DNA from: Diadema setosum
Lineage: Eukaryota > Echinodermata > Echinoidea > Diadematoida > Diadematidae
Assembly (NCBI GenBank): GCA_033980235.1
Contig: CM067063.1
Span: 42,656,354-42,720,353, forward strand
Length of the DNA stretch: 64,000 bases
Reading direction: 5' to 3'
The notes beneath the pieces are model-generated. The model saw nothing but the letters and a program-made list of their open reading frames with translations, did not search any database and had not been told where the DNA came from. Made by a program: the position numbers and the translations under genes. Positions 62,212 to 64,000 of this stretch are shown here, piece by piece. Each line of letters starts with the position of its first letter. Position 1 is the first letter of the stretch.

Positions 62212-63105
62212 TTAAAGATAATATAAAGTTTTGGTATTAACTCAAAAGTTTCCCTGAATTTCCTTGTCTTAGTTTGTGTTTCAGGTTAAAGTACCTTTCA
62301 TATAACTAAACACTGTGAGACTTACTCGCCCCAAAGTGCTCTCATGTCTTAGTAATCATGCAATAATGGTTTCGTACCAGAGCCGCCGCCGTACGGCGGT
62401 GAGGCAGTACACGTATTGTACGAAACCATTATTGCATGATAACTGCGACCAGCAGCGTGCAGCCCCATACGCATACTGAGTAGCTAACTGCGACCAGCGG
62501 CTAGTATTGAAAACAGGCTTCGGGCAACGTTTGGTTTTGCCTATAGTCCCTTTCTGTTCGAATTGATGACTGAATGTGACTCGGTCGAGAGGACCTTGGG
62601 AGAGCTACACTGAATTGACGGCCAGCGCATGCGCACACAAACATCTTATCCGTTCATGGATTTGAAATTTGTTCGCATGTGATGTGTGCGTATGCGCTGG
62701 CCATAGTAATCAGTGTATGTAGCTCTCCCAAGGTCCTCTCGACAGAGTCACATTCAGTCATCAATTCGAACAGAAAGGGACTATTGGCAGAACCAAACGT
62801 TGCCCGAAGCCTGTTTTCAAGACTTCAACTTAATTGGTAAGTCTTCAAATTGAAGAATTTTTTGGATTTTAAGTTGATATTTACCCGCGATACTAAATCT
62901 GTCATGATCCTGAATGCTACAATGCGAAGCCCCATTACGCTATGCGTATGGGGCTGCTGGTCGCAGTTATGGCATGATTACTAAGAAATGAGAGCACTTT
63001 GGGGCGAGTAAGTCTCACAGTGTTAGTTATATTAAAGGTACTTTAACCTGAAACACGGAAATTCAGGGAAACTTTTGAGGTACCAAAACTTTTTATTATC
63101 TTTAA
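62212..63105. mobile_element. 894-bp TTAA-bounded nested palindrome
   Basis: Both ends are TTAAAGATAATA type with a TTAA. The outer arms of about 145 bases (for example AACACTGTGAGACTTACTCG and CCCCAAAGTGCTCTCAT) are inverted copies. A second inverted pair inside spans GAAAACAGGCTTCGGGCAAC through GAGGACCTTGGGAGAGCTAC. A third, small palindrome interrupts the left arm at 62350-62441. The right arm has an extra, unmatched stretch at about 62822-62925. It is non-coding and the end type fits the other TTAA elements. Confidence 0.8.
62350..62441. mobile_element. Small palindrome inserted in the left arm
   Basis: ATCATGCAATAATGGTTTCG and its exact inverted copy CGAAACCATTATTGCATGAT flank a GC-rich loop (CCGCCGCCGTACGGCGG). 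The matching place in the right arm (near 62965-62975) lacks it, so it was gained after the larger palindrome formed. Confidence 0.75.
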
Positions 63106-63345
63106 AAACTTCTCATTAATGCTATCCCTTTTTCCCTGTTTGTTTCCCCCTTTCTTGGAATATAGGTGTACACAAAGAAATTTCTCGCAAAGCCTGTACT
63201 TGTCTTTGCACTGTTCATCACTAACAACCATACCATAATTGGTGTAATATAAGAAAATTGGTCCCCAGTGGTTTCAGGTTGTATGAGTCTAGCCCACACA
63301 GTGTGTATCACAACCTATGGTGTGAATCAAAATTCATTACCTTAC

Positions 63346-63556
63346 CCGTGCTGTCAAACTCATCTCAGTGAAGGATGAAGAGTATACCAGTTGGCCTCTT
63401 TCGGCTCCATATGACTTCATTTCAGTAACCATATCAACAAACTCTTCAGCGTATATATCACAATACAGCACACAGCAGCTACATATCACCTTTCCAGAGC
63501 CGCCACAAAGCAGCACATGTTTGATTAAAATGTAGTTAGGATTTGACATTTCCAAG
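63346..63556 (-). CDS. PDZD2-like: PDZD2-like gene, exon upstream of PDZ2 (5'-most exon seen)
   Basis: The frame is open from just downstream of a stop near 63590 to a strong donor (CGG|GTAAGG, boundary at 63346). It ends in phase 0, which is what the next exon at 57570 needs. The acceptor is less certain: the best candidate is the AG at 63557-63558 after a modest pyrimidine stretch, giving about 70 codons. The product has short hydrophobic strands (YILIKHVLLCGG, KVICSCCVLYC) followed by a probable helix (AEEFVDMVTEMKSYG), then a polar tail ending SLTAR. Strand-strand-helix order of this kind is seen at the C-terminus of PTB/PH-fold domains, but I recognise no diagnostic motif, so that is speculation. 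It lies directly N-terminal to a PDZ domain. It could instead be a lineage-specific linker or a first coding exon using an internal Met. The donor is well supported, the 5' boundary is not. Confidence 0.55.
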
Positions 63557-64000
63557 CTCAGTTGATGTATAAAGAGCACATTTTCAATTTACAACACATG
63601 GTACGTTCCTGCAAAGATTACAAGATATTACAAAATGAAATGAAATGAATTACAAATATGTTACAGTGAAAATTCTTGACACCATTTAGCTAGATTTTTT
63701 AAAGCCAGAATTCAATGTGAGATACCACATAAATTTATGTTACAGAATTGATATTCAAATGGGTTTAGGCAACATAATCAAAATTATTAAAACCCATTTA
63801 CAGTATTTGAATCTATCTAGAGTATGAGGATTAAGTCACAGGGGTACACTATTGATGCTTGCTTCTTCCTCAAAGCATTTCCTGATTAGAAAAGATCAAA
63901 TAACAACAGTCCTAAAATTCTATTGAACACAGTGTTCAATAGAATTTAATGGCTCTTGTTTTCTTTTCTAATCAATATCAGGCCATTCCATTGAAAAATA
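63557..64000 (-). other. Sequence upstream of the first exon seen
   Basis: AT-rich intron or 5' flank with no recognised exon. An alternative acceptor (ATCTTTGCAG near 63610) exists, but every frame from it hits a stop before the next donor. GTGTTCAATAGAATTTTAGG and a partial inverted copy lie around 63914-63950. Confidence 0.5.

Larger units (their letters stand above)
57571..63345 (-). other. Intron upstream of PDZ2, 5.8 kb
   Basis: It contains the foldback at 58332, the GT microsatellite at 59587, a TTTG tract at 60506-60535, the foldback at 61444 and the nested palindrome at 62212. About 59650-61430 is AT-rich with no supported feature. Confidence 0.6.

Noticed and set aside
1..64000. 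CRISPR arrays, bacterial operons, rRNA genes or retroviral genomes
   Set aside because: No regular spaced repeats, Shine-Dalgarno-led gene clusters, rRNA signatures, or gag/pol/env-like long frames were seen. The only reverse transcriptase is the truncated LINE.

Overview
The window looks like animal genomic DNA. It is AT-rich, has no bacterial-style operons, and carries short phase-compatible exons separated by multi-kilobase introns. It also holds one truncated non-LTR retrotransposon, tRNA-derived SINEs and many foldback (MITE-like) DNA elements. From memory, several of these repeat families resemble ones common in sea urchins and other echinoderms. I therefore favour an echinoderm, probably an echinoid, but I could not test this by search.

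One protein-coding gene can be supported, and it runs on the minus strand across nearly the whole window. Six exons join in frame with matching splice phases: about 63556-63346, 57570-57434, 39973-39841, 32011-31740, 11992-11911 and 3562-3337. They encode a segment with no firm domain call, a complete PDZ domain split over two exons, a Ser/Pro/Arg-rich linker over two exons, and the first half of a second PDZ domain (canonical GLGF loop), which is cut by a splice donor at 3336. The order and sequence best fit PDZ2, linker and PDZ3 of PDZD2 (PDZ domain-containing protein 2), a multi-PDZ scaffold. The N-terminus lies beyond 64000 and the C-terminus before position 1.

The introns (about 5.8 to 19.7 kb) hold the repeats. 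The main groups are: (1) TTAA-bounded foldback elements with TTAAAGG-type ends, as in the Kolobok/T2 MITE group, two of them near-identical 365-bp palindromes at 22521 and 43120; (2) TTAA-bounded elements with TTAACCC ends at 9914 and 29948; (3) TA-bounded Tc1/mariner-like MITEs at 8147, 10867, 12130 and 53428; (4) other foldbacks at 2385, 3723, 7213, 30166, 38325, 58332, 61444 and a nested one at 62212-63105; (5) a CR1/L2-group LINE 3' end at 36784-37836; (6) three tRNA-derived SINE-like sequences; (7) a 1.3-kb repeat rich in TGACCTTTGACC (DR1-type nuclear-receptor half-sites) at 40175-41497; (8) a 2.4-kb non-coding element with a 650-bp internal tandem duplication at 44890-47323; (9) several micro- and minisatellites.

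No real tRNA, rRNA, CRISPR or operon-like feature is seen. The most interesting signals are the stacked and nested TTAA elements, two of which meet at a single shared TTAA, the long intronic palindromes that would form dsRNA hairpins in the pre-mRNA, and the repeat-borne DR1 arrays.
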